64,000 nucleotides of DNA from Rhyacichthys aspro (taxonomy: Eukaryota > Chordata > Actinopteri > Gobiiformes > Rhyacichthyidae), in the NCBI GenBank assembly GCA_036850595.1, contig CM072161.1, positions 17,193,812-17,257,811 of the forward strand. Direction: 5' to 3'. Below, one piece after another: positions 1 through 13,296 of the stretch. The notes beneath the pieces were generated by a model. That model was not told the DNA's origin and made no database searches. It was given only the letters and a program-made list of their open reading frames with translations. The number at the start of each line of letters is the position of its first letter. Position 1 is the stretch's first letter. The position numbers and the translations under genes were made by a program.

Positions 1-860
1 AAATGGAAATGTGGAGGAAAAAAACAACACAACACCAAAAAAGGGAGAAAAAAAACTTAAAACTGATAGGATTAAAAAAAAAAAACCAAACAAAAAAAAC
101 AACATGGTAGTTACATTTGGGATGTTTTCTGTACAAATGGTCTTCTGTCATAAAAGAGGTCGTGGCAGGCCCGTCTCGGTCAGCTGTCAGTCCTGTTGGA
201 GTCCTGAAAAGACACAAATTTAGACATTATAGTAATTACAGGAAGACAAAAGGTAAAACAAGCAAACAGATATGTTATACTAAAGGGGGCTTTTATCACC
301 TGAATGAGATGTGTAACATATGATGTTCATGTAGTCACTGACATTTAGATACTTAAAGCAACACTATGTAACTCATTAAGCCACAATAAGGAGACTAGAA
401 AACCATTACAATATTAGAATAATAGCATATGTACCCTGATGGTTTATTGGTGTAAAATAAGGAGACAAATCCCTGTTTTGAGGACAAATACAGCCTGCTT
501 TGACAGACACTCCACTGAGACAGATACTCTGAGTTGTGAGGCTTACTACAATCTTATGAAAACACATATCGCAATTTACATCACAACCAGGATCTTAACA
601 TATTTGTAGTTTTACGTGAGTTTTGCTATAGCACTTGTCTTCTTTTTTACTTTGTCTTTTTAGTCTTTTAGTGAGGATCCAGCCAGAGAAGTTACATTTT
701 GTTGCTTTAAGCTCAGGGCTCAAAAAAAAATCCCCTTCCTCCAAAACTCCTGCCTCCTTCAGTATTAGTTTTTGGCAGAAACCTAAAGCACCCTGGTCGG
801 TATCTGTACTGGAAAGGTTGGACTGGAACCGAATACACACCTTGCACCGCAGTGAGTGTT
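1..860 (-). other. hnrnpab 3' UTR / downstream flank
   Basis: This AT-rich stretch lies downstream of the hnrnpab stop codon (861-863, minus strand). No credible coding sequence is visible. It probably contains the 3' UTR, but I cannot fix the polyadenylation site. A TTAA-bounded miniature element occupies about 352-711 (listed separately). Confidence 0.5.
353..712. mobile_element. MITE-like element with TTAA boundaries (family A, copy 1)
   Basis: The left end reads TTAA-AGCAACACTATGTAAC and the right end, reverse-complemented, reads TTAA-AGCAACAAAATGTAAC. The ends are therefore inverted repeats of about 16 bp bounded by a TTAA on each side, which could be the target-site duplication. There is no coding capacity, so it would be non-autonomous. 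The same ends bound an element inside slc25a14 (15206-15449), and a lone right end lies near 1573-1592. Confidence 0.55.
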
Positions 861-3800
861 TTAGTACGGCCTGTAGCTGGTCTGGTGGCCCCCTCGTCTC
901 GGAGTTTTCCCGTAGCTGGCACTGCCCTGGTCTGAAACAGAAATAATGGGACGCTTAATAACCACCAAAGAAAAGCACGCACCACATTGACTGCCGTTCG
1001 AAATAGGCTATATCAAGTAATATCTGGCCTACATAAAAAAGCGGATTGTGTGATGAATTAATATCTTATTGTGGTAAATGACGTGTATAAATGACAGGAA
1101 CGTGTAGGTAAACGATTTTTGAGGTCCAGTCAGTCAGCTGCCACCTTAACTTACACATTTTCTGTGGGAAACATCGATACCGTGTTATATTTTTGGTGTT
1201 AAATAACCATCAGTCAAATTGTGTCGCATTATTTTAAGTACATTTCTTTCAACATATATCTTTAATATACAATTTATTTTAATAAGTTTCGCTTCTTGCT
1301 TGGATATTTGCCAACCCAAAATTTTGTATTGTCATTAGTAACTGAGTCATTATTTTGCGTTTCCATTAAAACTTAAAATATGTGACCTATTAGTAACCTT
1401 TCTTGCCGGTAGATTGATTTTCAGGGCACACTACTCTCTGTGAGAACAAATATCTACCCAGAACATGTGACATCAACACAAATTTACATAATAACTAGGA
1501 TATGTACATGATATTCAGTCCCATGCGAGTTTTGCCGCAGCATTTGTCTCCTTTAGTCTTTTAACAAGAAAAGTTACACAGTGTTGCTTTAAGATGCTGT
1601 CCCTCTGTTGGTGCTGTCCCCTTGTGGCAGTATGAGGGGGCAAACTAACACAAATGATTTGCTAAAACTGGATGTAGAAAAGTGCATGAGAATTAACAAC
1701 ATACCAACAAAGCGCCCCCTCATTAACTATTTTAAATCACGTTCTTTTATCAATTTACATAATCTTTCACTTGTCAGTTTTTAATTCACATCCACTTTTA
1801 TTTGTTTTTGTTACTTCCACTGCTCATATGACAATAGATAGGCACATTAAATAGGAAAAAAGTAAAACAGCATACAGTGTTTTTTTTATTTTTATTTATA
1901 TTGTTAGTTGCAAATTTCCTTGATATATGGTGATATAATTTTGAGGCTACATCACCAATCCATGAAGAACATTAAAGTTTATTTGAAAAAGCATTTCCAT
2001 TGCACACTTTTGAATGGTGAGAGCCCACATAAGGCAAATGGTTTTCAAAATATACTTTTCAGAACATTTAAAATAAAGACATTTCTGTAAATTCAACTAA
2101 TCACTTCTTATGAGTTTATCTGCAAAATATAGTAAAACAAACAGCTCTGAGGCAGTTTTGGACACTAACCCGTGCCGTAGTCATATCCCTGGCCGTATCC
2201 GGTATATGAAGAGTAGTCGTAGCCACCGTATCCGCTGCCGTATCCGCCGCTGTATCCACCGTAGCCGTAGCCCTGGTTACCGTAGCCCTGGTAACCATAG
2301 TTTCCATAGCCTTGGTTCCAGCCTTGGCCTAAAATTAAATTAAAAAAGGACACTGAACTATAGAACTCAGTGACATGGGGAAAATATTAAGAATGTTTGG
2401 GAAAAATTAAGTGCTTTGTTAAATATTTTTATTATGTAAATTAATTTGTTCAAAGGTGGGATGGCAACTTTGTGACCTCAAAAGCAAATCCTAGAAGAGT
2501 GACAAGCATTTGACTAAATATAGCTGACAGTCAAATAATTGGTCAGTGATTTCTGTCTGATCTCTGTCTGTGTGAGCCTGAAAAACGCCTAAAAACACTA
2601 GTAAGACAGTAAAGATTGATTCTCTGAGTCCAACCAAGCTAATACACTAACAATTTACAAGTACTACATACAACACTACTTTATCTCATTCAAACAACAA
2701 TTCCTGGGTTTCCTCTGACCTGTTCTACCGCCACCACCCGGTCTTCCTCCATATCCACCGCGACCTCCTCCGTGCTGCTGCTGGTAAAGTTCTTTCGGCT
2801 GGGCACGTTTCAGTTCACACTGTGGACACAACACACTCATTAAATTAAAGGCATATAATGTGTAGGATTCCAAGGCAAATGTTTATGAGGGAAAAAGTAC
2901 AGTATTTTTGAAATCCTGGTGTAATTTGCTCTGTATTTAGTTTGAACTCTCGTTTCCTTTCGTAGTTTCAGCTGTGTCTTTCGTTTATGAGCTCCACAGT
3001 ACTGCTGTCCATCAATGTGCTACAACTAATATTTCTGCCCACACAATGCAATTATTAATGCTCTCACCAATGTTGTTTGTTTAGTGCCGACTTGGCCTGT
3101 TTCATGGCTCCACAGAGAAACCCTGCGTTAACTTAAGTTGATATTGCTTTGTGATTCAACTTATTCACACGGGGATTCTAAGATTTTGTCTAACCAGGAG
3201 AGACACATCCTGGGCTATCTTTACTACAAGTGTTGCAAACTTAAAACAAATACTTCACAGATGTCAAAACAGTTAATGAAAGCCCTCTTACTCTGCCTCC
3301 TTCGATTGTGTGGAACTTCTTTTCAAGACACTTTTTGACACAAGCCTCGTCTTTAAATGTGACAAAGATAAAGCCTCTGCGTTTCTTCGTCTTTGGATCC
3401 AATGGAAGCTCAATGGTCTCAATCTAAAAAAACAACAACAAAAAAACACAAAAGCATCAGAAAATCTAGTATTAAGTATAAAAAGATCCTTTAAAATTTT
3501 GAATCAAATTATATTCAAGGTTTTCCAGGCCTTGAGGGGCATTGAACTTACCTCTCCAAAGGCCCCGAAGTATTCCCTGATGGTGTCCTCGGTCGTCTCT
3601 GGGTTCAAGCCTCCTACAAATATTTTTTTCACTCCCTCTTTTTTCATGGCCATTGCTTTCTTGGGGTCGATCTGGCGCCCGTCCAGTTTGTGCTCCTTCG
3701 TCTCCAAAACCTGCCCACAAAACCAAAAATGTTAACCAGCTGTCACCAAAAACTCCTTTCCGTGATTAGTCTAGAAGACATGTTATGGTCTTATATTTTC

Positions 3801-4816
3801 ACAGATTATTCTATATTCTAATAATATGCTATTATAAATAGGTGGTTATACAGTCTTCCTTGATTAAAAGAAAAAAAAAAAAAAAGATAAAGGAAAAAAA
3901 AAACACTCTTGATGTATAGTCAGAGCTATGTAGCCATCATTAGATGTGTTAGAGATTAAATGTTTATCATTTATCAATTTCGAATATTTGTTGTGGGGAT
4001 TTTTGTAGTAGCTAATGCCTACAAAGAAATTATGAGCCCTGTGAATAATGCCGAATCGGTCTTTACACACGAGCAATTTAAGGTCAGTCCTGCACCAAAA
4101 CCTACTATCATTTAATCCTGGTGTTTTCTGAAGCATCCGCATTGATTTATACATGTGTATATACAATATATTATCAGAACATGAGTTTCTGAAGCACAAA
4201 ACACTGAATTTTAGTCCTGATACTCACCCTGTCGACGCTGGCCGGGTCTTTAAACAGGACGAAGCCAAACCCCCGAGAACGTCCGGAGATGGAGTCGATC
4301 TTAATGGTGCAGTCCGACACTTCTCCAAATTTAGAAAAGTAGTCCTTCAGGTCCTTTTTACTGGTGTCCCAGCTCAGGCCCCCAACAAACATTTTACTGC
4401 AAACAAAGAAGAGATTTACCATTACAAAGGAAGCTTATATTTCATATGGTATGGCTGTTTAAATGCTCTGAAGGAGAAATGTTGGGTATAGAGTTACAAT
4501 CTGCACTTTCTCAACGCAGTCAAACAGCCCCTTTGAGTTACATACGAAATGCACATTAAAGATTACAGTCTGCAGATAAAATACTAACATCTGGAACCCT
4601 CACAGAGACCCCCATAAAGCATCTGAGCATGTATATGTGTTAATGAGCAGACACTGACCCTGCGTCCTCCTCTGTTTTGCTGGCGTCAATCTTCCCGCCG
4701 TCGGTGCCGTTGTCCTGGTCGTCGACCATGGCCTCAGCCTCGGCCTCGGCCCCGTTTTCGTCCTCATTTCCATTCTGCTCCGACGTCTCCATGAGCAGAG
4801 TCTCGGCGTCTGCCAT
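861..4816 (-). CDS. hnrnpab: heterogeneous nuclear ribonucleoprotein A/B (CBF-A type)
   Basis: Nuclear RNA-binding protein that acts in mRNA packaging, splicing and transport. Coding exons (minus): 4659-4816, 4228-4396, 3552-3710, 3292-3423, 2720-2819, 2170-2328, 861-931. They join in phase to 315 residues, near the family's usual length. The acidic N-terminus is about residues 1-52. RRM1 has RNP2 MFVGGL (55-60) and RNP1 RGFGFVLF (94-101). RRM2 has RNP2 IFVGGL (139-144) and RNP1 RGFIFVTF (178-185). An RGG-rich stretch follows, then a Gly/Tyr-rich low-complexity exon (2170-2328), and the protein ends in GHQTSYRPY. The start MADAE (4816) lies shortly after a 3' splice site; an upstream in-frame ATG at about 4848 overlaps the intron side. 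The Gly/Tyr exon corresponds to the alternatively spliced exon of mammalian HNRNPAB, but because its phases are 1 and 1 it can also be skipped in frame here. The splice model is inferred. Confidence 0.93.
932..2169 (-). other. hnrnpab last intron
   Basis: An AT-rich intron between the Gly/Tyr exon and the terminal exon. It contains a diverged copy of repeat sequence also seen at about 540-712: both share a run ending in GTTACA..GTTGCTTTAAG, here at about 1573-1593. No exon-like open frame was found. Confidence 0.5.
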
Positions 4817-6241
4817 TCTGAAGTGGGCTGTTCCTGAAGAGGCTGACATAGAGACACAAAGCATTAATGAAGCGAGATGTAGAAAAAAAGAAACAGATGT
4901 AGAAAATGTAAAAAAAAAAAATTAGAACATCTTTAGTACCACTCATTTACAGAACAGCACAATAAATTATAAACATTTCATAATGTTAACATGCAATATT
5001 AATATATCGTGAAGGCTGCTTAAACTTCAATGTAAAGATGTCAAAATAAAAGATCAAATTAGGGGGTTATACAAAACACGAGCGCCTTATACAGACTTAG
5101 ATCTTTCACTTATTTGAGCTACTTATTTTTTTAATCTTAATTAATTTGAGTCAATGAAGTTGAGCTGGATTTTCAGACAGGGACAGAAAAATTTACACTC
5201 TGTATGTAATTATTGTTGCAATAATTCATATCACACATTGCATCTTTGCTTAAAAATGCATGCTGCCCTAATATACAAGTGGTGTTTCTGTAGGACATGT
5301 GAAGAAAATGTAAAATATGTGTATTTCGAGAAACCAGGATCTTAATGCACCACTGCAAGAAACAGAAAATTTGAATACTGAAATACTGTTTTCTCAATTT
5401 TGCAAATGCAGATTAACTTTGTTTTTTCTATTTCACTTCACTGGTGTTAGGTAATCCAGGAAACAAGGGCCATAAGATACACATTGCAAAGGGGAGAGAC
5501 AAAGGGGTTGTTTTCACCAATTACACTCGAGCACCATTGTCTTATGTGTAAATATTGTGAGTCTCGACTATTTGATGTTGGGCCTAAACAGCACAGTAAA
5601 ACAGCAGGAAAGCCGTCATCCATCATTGTAATTATCTTTGAACATTACACTATAAACAAAGTCCACTGCCCAGTCTACAAAACAATGGCCCTTCACGGCT
5701 CAATGGCAATTCAGTTAATGGGAAAATAACTTAAAAGCAAATGTAAAATTTTAACTACTGCCAAATGGCATGGCATTACAACAGGTCGCTTTCCTTGGAT
5801 AAAGGATAGAGGGACAGATGTATTCAGTTTTGTGGTTTCGCTACGTTATTTCACAAATGAACGTGGACCTCAGAGGGTTACACCGTTTGAGTAAACCGCG
5901 CTCGAGTCAACGCTTGAACACAGGCCCAGCAGCTTCATTCAGCTTAGTGTAAATTAATGGGAAGGTAAGTTCCCGAGCAAATACATTGCTGTACTAGATT
6001 AACATTCAAAACACATTAACATTATACGACTGCTTAATTACCACGTAAAAATGACAGAGCGTTATAAAGCATTGAATTAACTCAGTGCGGCTAACCGTTA
6101 GCTTACGTAGCGGCTAACGAGGAAGCGTACATAAAATACTAGCTCTTCAAACGACCACGGTGATGAAGCAAACCCTGAGATATATTTTTTGTTTCCTGTC
6201 CGCTATTCAAGGGCAAAGAATAAGTGAAAACGGGTGCTTAC
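4817..6241 (-). other. hnrnpab first intron
   Basis: Intron between the non-coding first exon (donor GTAAGC, with GT at 6241-6240) and the first coding exon. It is AT-rich, with a CCAGGATCTTAA run at 5335-5346 also found at about 587-598, which suggests a shared dispersed repeat. No coding exon was recognised. Confidence 0.45.
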
Positions 6242-6345
6242 TATAATAGAAATTAACACAAGACGCCGAACCGCTGCTCAAAATGGACACGCTCCAAATT
6301 CGCCGCTAACTCGTGGCAAAATATATAAGACCGGAAGTGACCAAA
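6242..6345 (-). promoter_or_regulatory. hnrnpab first exon and core promoter
   Basis: On the minus strand a TATATATTTT run (about 6321-6330) sits just upstream of a short non-coding exon that ends in a GTAAGC donor at 6241. An ETS-type ACCGGAAGTG lies at about 6331-6340. The arrangement fits a housekeeping promoter. The transcription start is inferred, not shown. Confidence 0.5.
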
Positions 6346-7857
6346 AGCTGGGGTAACGTCACAATAACGTCATCTGTGATAGGCTGGAAGGGATTGACTA
6401 GTGAATCAACACGGAAGATTATTGGCTGTGGTCTCATAGTTGCCAAAACGCAACAGAAAATCGCTTATCCCGTTTCCTGTCCGTAGTTTTTGAATATACC
6501 TTACCTGCTTTGGTACATGATAAAATAACGTGTTCCGATTTAATCTCCAAGAGCATAGATATAAATTTGAAATTTTAGTTTTAAATAAATAAATAATTTT
6601 TTAATTGCAATGAACCGCTGAGTAGGTTTAAGTTTGCTTACTGGGAGCTAACTGAAATTGAGCTACTCACCAAAAATGATTAGCACGCTAGCCTAATATA
6701 TGCGGCTGCTACTACGATAGTCGCCGGGAGTTTTTGTAAACAACCCAAGTCAAGCATCTGTTCCACTCGCAACATTGCGTTTATTTGTCGTAATATTAGT
6801 GCTGCTCTCTTTGTTGTTTGGCTGTACTCGGTTGTTATCACAATAATGGAAAGCAGTGGTTCATTAAGCTCAAATCTAGTGCGTCCAATAAAATCAGTAG
6901 GCTGTGTGACTTCAACCCTATTGAACTAACAAACATCCATAGAAGAAAAGATACTGAGTTTCCATCTATAAATACTTGGGATACAACGTCTTTACCTTCA
7001 AACCTACGTCCAGATGCCTTCTTTAGACCTTTTATAAATTAGAAATCCACTTTATAGAAAAGGCCAAAGCAAGGCATATTTTACGAGTAATTTATGTAAT
7101 AATCTACTGTAGCCTAAATGTTTTATCATGCAGTAATGGCTAACTTTATTTTTTATGCAGTAGTCTGTTGGGGGCAGTCACAGAAAAGAGATCATAGGTG
7201 ACTTGAAAGATAGAGAGTTTATTAGTTTAGGAGTAGAGGAGCAACAGACACAGCTGAACAGAGCAGCCAGTGGATATCTGAGATTAGTGAGCTGCAGGAC
7301 GGAACAACACAAGAACTGCTTACTGACTGCAATAAGAGTGTAAAGTCTATGGCAACCGGAATCAGTTTTTGTTGTAATTTATTTCAAGATTTGAAACAAT
7401 TGAATTGGTCTTGACCATTGAATAAGATGGCACACCAGAAAATGTTCTAAAGGGATGTACTACTTAGATACATGTTGGAATAGGTTATATAGCATTTTCT
7501 TTTAGTCAAAAGTCCTTGTCAAAACACTTGGTAGTTTGCGTTTACCTTTTGAACTCACAAACCACACCAGTGTTTATACATGTAAACTACATAGTAAAAT
7601 GAAGGTGAAACAAAAGACACAGAAGCTGAACTGAAAAGGACGCATTTATTTCTTTTCATTGACAGCTCAACTTTACTTTATTCACATTTCCTTCAATTTT
7701 AGTTTAAAACATTTACACAGAGAGCTATTAAAACATTTATCAACATTTAAAAACATGCTTAAACAGCACCAAGTTAAATCATTCAATAATTAAGTCACAA
7801 AAACTGTCACGAAAAAAAAAAAGCAAAAATAGTTGGCAAAGTACATTTTGTTGAGCG
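6346..7857. other. intergenic, hnrnpab promoter to btg4 3' end
   Basis: Holds the upstream flank of hnrnpab and, towards 7.6-7.86 kb, probably the 3' UTR of the btg4-like gene. A 74-codon open frame at 6818-7042 has no recognisable motif and I do not call it. Nothing else is seen. Confidence 0.4.
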
Positions 7858-9706
7858 CTAGGATCGGGATTTGCTGACCCAGTGGTACTTATCGACTCTG
7901 GGCCCAGTGAAGGTAAAAGTGGCTCGGTACGACTTAAAGCCTTTCTGGTTTGAGAATTGCGACGCTGGACCAGAAGATGGAGGGGGCAGGGGCGGGAAGT
8001 CTTCTCCACAAAAGAGGTTTCTTTTTGGGTACGTGAGCCAGGTCTGGGGAGCTCCTGGAGCGAACTCACTGAACTGAAAAAAAGATTGAGAAACAAAGGT
8101 TTAAACCATGTCGACAAATACAGCTACATTGTTGACATTTTGACAGCACAAAAGCTAATCTTCATTCATATTCTACCATTTCATACAGATCACCGAGGGT
8201 CTGGAGCCTGAGAATGAGGCGGTGTTCACCCTGGACAGTTGCCATTTAATTGCAAGGCTCCAAAAGGTAACAAATGGCCCCAAAACAAGCATAGCATAAG
8301 CAATAGTGTCATTTTGCATTCACCTCTATTGGGACAGGCACTAAAGTTGGGGCTAAACACACTCACAGAAAAATGATAACCAATAGGTGTGCAGGTTGAG
8401 GTACAGAGACAAAAAGATTGAAGTATATTGTATGCATCATATGTGGTATTTGACAACACATGATCTCACCCTGTAGACACTGTTGGGGTTGCTGACGGTG
8501 GGGATGGTCTTGGGTTCGGGGTTGGTGGGCACAGTCAGCGCAGGGCATAAGGCTGATTGGTTGCTGCTATTGCTGCTGCTGCTCATGCTCACGTCCCCAC
8601 CTTCTTCCTCATCAGAAGAGCTTCCCGATTGGACTTCCACACTCGCACGCTCCACGGCCTCATGGATACGGCGTGAAAACTCGCCATCTCCACGGCGACC
8701 GCTGTTCACCACTGACACGCAAAATGGAGCGCTGTGCTCACCATATCTGCAAAAGGAAACTTGATAATAACATTTCTACGATTAAAAAAAAAAAAGATGA
8801 CAATACAAGGATTAAGTTAGCTTTATTTACAATATTAAGCCTGTGTATACTCCTTGTGTTTAACTATCTAAAATAAATCAGAAAATCAAATCAAAAATCT
8901 ATTATGAAGCATCAATTGAATTTTCATCAAACGTTGTAGTCAAAGTCTGCGTTTCCTTCTCCGCAGCACATAAAGACTGTAGAAGCTCGTGGAGTTGTGG
9001 CCCTAACCTGCATGACACCTCTCCAGGGTCAACCCACACTGTGAGCTCCTGAGGCAGACCCAGGTCCTCATAACGGACCCCACTGCGTTCACAGGCCTGC
9101 TGCAGAATGGGATCGTGGGGACGTGTGCGGTTCATACGCAGACATCTGCAAAGATATTAGACAAAAAAAAACAGTAAAATTCCTAGCAAAATGCATTACA
9201 TTCCTTACTATACTTCAGTGCATCAGTTTGACAGAGTTGTTCAGCTCAAGCAGCCCTTTGTTCGCCTCATTTAACAAAAATCCAGGACATTGCTCCCATA
9301 TATTTTCTGTCTATCCATACCTATTCCCTTCACACCCATTTTACTCAAATCCTCTATGACTAATTTAATGATATGGGCTTAATGTCAATTTGTTTACTCT
9401 GATGGGTTGTATGTCTATCCAGTTTCATCCAGAGAGATGTAAAAATACATTATACAGTGTAAATTTAGAGAGCTACCATATGCATTGCTGCCTCTGAAAT
9501 GTTGTAAATTGTTTCTGTGGTGCATTTACTGACCTGTAGGCCTGTCCTTTGGTGGGTATGGTCGGGTGCCAGTGGTTTTTGTAGCTCTCAAACAGCACTG
9601 AGGTGAGTGCTGAGGCAAATCGCTCCCTGCCGTCATTGTCCAAACAGCCGTATCTTTTCACGAGTCGAGCCACGAAGAACACAGCAGCAGCGATCTCCTC
9701 CTTCAT
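7858..9706 (-). CDS. btg4: BTG/Tob family antiproliferative protein, BTG4-like
   Basis: BTG/Tob proteins bind CNOT7/8 (Caf1) through the N-terminal BTG domain and promote mRNA deadenylation; BTG4 does this for maternal mRNA in oocytes. Coding exons (minus): 9534-9706, 9008-9145, 8470-8746, 7858-8073. All junctions keep phase, giving 267 residues. The start MKEEIAAAVFFVARLV at 9706 matches the family start. Box A has YKNHWHP and GQAYRCLRMNR. Box B has LPQELTVWVDP and, across the exon 2/3 junction, CRYGE. A Ser/acidic stretch (SGSSSDEEE) follows, then SNPNSVYR, which resembles the BTG4 run SNPKSIYQ, then WLTYPKRN and a Pro-rich stretch. The C-terminus is longer than in mammalian BTG4 (about 223 residues). 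The family is certain; BTG4 rather than BTG3 rests on the C-terminal motifs. Confidence 0.85.
8185..8245 (+). repeat. fragment of teleost CTGGAGCC..TTCACCCTGGACAG repeat
   Basis: A short run with GGTCTGGAGCCTGAGAATG and TTCACCCTGGACAGTTGCCA resembles the GC-rich tail of the repeat copies at 15.8, 16.2 and 21.6 kb. It lies in the last intron of the btg4-like gene. Confidence 0.4.
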
Positions 9707-12700
9707 GATCAAAAACAAACTCAACTACAGTTATTAAAAGCAACTAAAACACAGGTAGGATGGCCCTACGACACGAAACACAGTAAAACAAACAACAAAA
9801 AGTGAATAACTCAAGACAACTCAAGTAAACATATCTGCTCCCGTGAGTTATTAGTTCAAAGATGTCTGAAAGAACTGCCACAGGGAGAGCTACATACACA
9901 AGGACGGACTGAGATCTGCTGGTTTAATGAGCTCAGGTGTGGAAAGAGAGAGCACACCTGAAATTAATTGGTGTATCTCCTAAACTTAATGGGCAAGCAC
10001 TGACAAATATTCACATAATGCTGCCCCTGACAATGGAAGAGCAAGGGTAGTGTATTTATAGTGTCACTTCAGTAAATACATTATGATAAGTGTTATTTTT
10101 ATAATAATGTTTGCAGCATAAGTTGGCACTGAGTGTGAGGCATTTGTGTGTTTATTCATTAGTACTGATTATATTTTTAGTGCTTTGATAACCTGAAATG
10201 TTTTAACCTTGTTGCCTTGAATTTCATTGTATTCCTGTACAATGACAATAAAGAGACTGAAAAGGACATAGAACTTTCTAAGTGATGTTGTGGCTTTGCT
10301 AAAGGTGAGAAAAAAATACTCATTTACTCTATAGAGAGGCACCTCCAAAACAGATTTAATATATCCCATGTATACTTTGCACTTATGGACTCAAAGTGTG
10401 GCCTTTTGAAATTTCTGCGCCAAATGAGGTAGACTTAATACCATAGTCAACTTTCTAAAATAAAGCAGACTTGTGAGACTGAGGTGTAATAAGCCAGTCT
10501 GTTTAATGCTTTTAGAGTCATCCAAGCAGAATAGAAGACACACACCAGTGAATTTTATCACATCGACACAAAAAGCAAGCATCCCTCAGTCAGAAAATAC
10601 AAAATAAAAGAGTCCACAGTGTGCACCGACTGTGGGTGGCACTAGAGACAGAATTATTGTTTAAGTGGACAAATAGGATGGACAGAATATGTTTCATTAG
10701 CCTCTTCTTAAAGTTGTATTTTTGAAAAGTAGATCAGATTTATTTAGTCTAGTGTGCAGTGACAATAAAGTGTGGAAATTACACAAAAAATAAGTATATT
10801 CTTTTAAATTCAAGCGTTTTAAACAATATATGCCCAGACTGTGAAATACACATAACATTATTAGAGAAAATATAATACCAAAAATACATTCAAAGCAAAT
10901 AAATAATAAAAAAAAGGATATTTGGGAATTTGTCTTGAAAGGTTTAGTTTGAGAATAGCAGTAAACAAATTCATCCTGCAAACAGTAAAGAGCCAGTTAC
11001 ATTAAATTTGGCAAGAACTTTAAATTAATTAATCTCCCGTTTTGGTTTGTCTCAGTCAAGAACAAAAAAAAAGTTCAAACTTAAGCTTTGAAGTTGCCTG
11101 ACGTTAATAATCAAAGCTACTTTTCAGAAATTAAAAAATAATTCAGCTGCCTGCAGTAAACAAGCGATGTTAATTTACAGGAACACACCAAATAACAAAT
11201 TCTCTTTAAAAATATAAGTCAATAGTTATTTGGCTAATGCAGGTACCTCATAAGCCTGTTGGGTAATATTGGGAAAAAACAACAACCTACAATTCAATTC
11301 ACAATTCAGTCAAACTAACATAGTGCTATTGAACTGTGCTTGGCTTGGTTTTCAGAAAAAGAATATTATTACATTTGCAAAGCTGGTTTGTTTAATTTGT
11401 GTGGCATAAACCATCCTAGTGGTTGTTGTTTATTTCATTATGGTTTTATACAAAGCCCAAGTTACGGCCCACACCGGAGACCCCCCTAACTCAGAAGAAA
11501 AACTTTGAATGGAAGTCAATGTGTGTGAAGCAGTGAAGTATTTCTTCATTCTCTTCAGGTCAATATTGTCAGTTTCATGAGTTGATTGTCGACAACACAC
11601 AGTAGCTGGTATAGGTGACATAAAGTACAATATTAACTTTCAGGAAAGCCACCCTTTTCATTCAAAATAGCAAAATATTTTGTTTTGTGTAATCTCTGCC
11701 CACTATAAATAATTTTAAAACAATGATGATCAGTTTGGTACATTTTACTTTCTTACTTTATATCTAATAACAATCTTGTAATTTGAGAAACAACATATGC
11801 AATGGCCCAAAAGGAATAAAAAAATAAAAATAAATAGCTGTTCCCTATTGACTTCCATTCAGATTAATTCAACTTGGGACAAATGGAGGTATCCTGAAAG
11901 GGTCGGCCTTCAGCTCTGTACAGATTCTAGAAAATCAATTACAAGAAGATATTTTGGCACATCGGCCCGTTTCATTCTCGTGCCGCGCTTTCGGCAAACA
12001 GAGGACGTCACAACAAAATTAATCAGTAGTAACAAGGCAATGTATTTACACTTGGAGATAAGGAGCTAAAACCCACCCGTTTCAGGGAGTGAGAAGTCTG
12101 TACAGCATTTACAATATGTACTCCATTTAACAGTAACATACAGTTTGGCAGCAAGCCTCCCTTACAATCTCTAAACACTGCAGCTAAATGAAAGTCTGAG
12201 GAAAATAAATAAAATAAATATGTTTCTGAAAACATTTCTTGGTAAAGCGTCAGCTGAACTAAAGCTCAAATAAAACACTACAAATTGCGCTTCACTTAAA
12301 CAGTACTTTTGGATCAGCTCGATTCAAGTAACCTTTGTCAAGTACTTTTTAAATAATGATTGTAATGATTTGTTATGTAAAACCTCTGAGGTAAAAGCCG
12401 CTGTATCTAATCCTCGCTTCCATCTGCGTACATCTGCAATAAAGCATATGTTTCATTTATTTTTTTTTAGATTATATGAGTCATAAGCATAATTTCCATC
12501 CATGGTGTAAAATGGGACTCTGAAATTACAAATGTTATGTCATTTTCTGTAAATAGATTTTATAGTGACAGACAGTAACAACAGAGCTGAAGAGCTGCAT
12601 CCAAATACAAAAAACTTTAAATGTATTAATGGTTTTCATGGTTTCATGAGTAAATTTATATATAGATATTTTTTGCATTTGTTATTTTTCAGTGTGTTCT

Positions 12701-13296
12701 TAACGAGATATCTGTTCATTGTCAGCACAGTACTCCTTTTAACTGTAGATTATGTTGTTTTTAAAGTGTATGTCTTTATCTTATAAATACATAATTGGGT
12801 TTTTAAACAAATACATCAAAATGAAAAAAATCTGCTTAGACCTCAGAGGTTTATACCTACATTTTGATTTTCAAATCCTTGATTCATGAATCAAACCACA
12901 CTATTTTGACTAAATTTAAAAGATTTTAACAATCTGAATTTAAATTTGATTTGTTTTGTGATTAACAATATACTGACGTCCTGTCTTGCACTATAATCAA
13001 ATATTAGTTGCATCATCCTTCAAGTCTTTAGTCCTCCGTTTACATTATCTACACTGGGCAGCAGCCTCCACCTCAGTAACAAGTTACAAATGGTTAAATA
13101 TAAAGGCTCAGAAGGGTTTTTTATGTAATTCAAGCTACAATCAAACATTTAGCTGCCTGAGGAGTGACAAACCAAAAGAAGTGATTTCTAGAAGTAAATG
13201 AAAAGGTGTCAGATCCAGAGTGAGGTGCCTGTGCGTAACGTCCGAGTGATGAGTGAAACTGTGCATATACACAGATGGTGACTTCAGTCCGTGGAG
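9707..13296. other. intergenic, btg4 promoter side to slc25a14 3' end
   Basis: A 3.6-kb AT-rich interval. I found no exon with family motifs on either strand and no tRNA-like structure. The part just below 13297 probably holds the slc25a14 3' UTR. Confidence 0.4.

Noticed and set aside
6818..7042. 74-codon open frame upstream of hnrnpab
   Set aside because: No motif, no splice or promoter support; unremarkable length.
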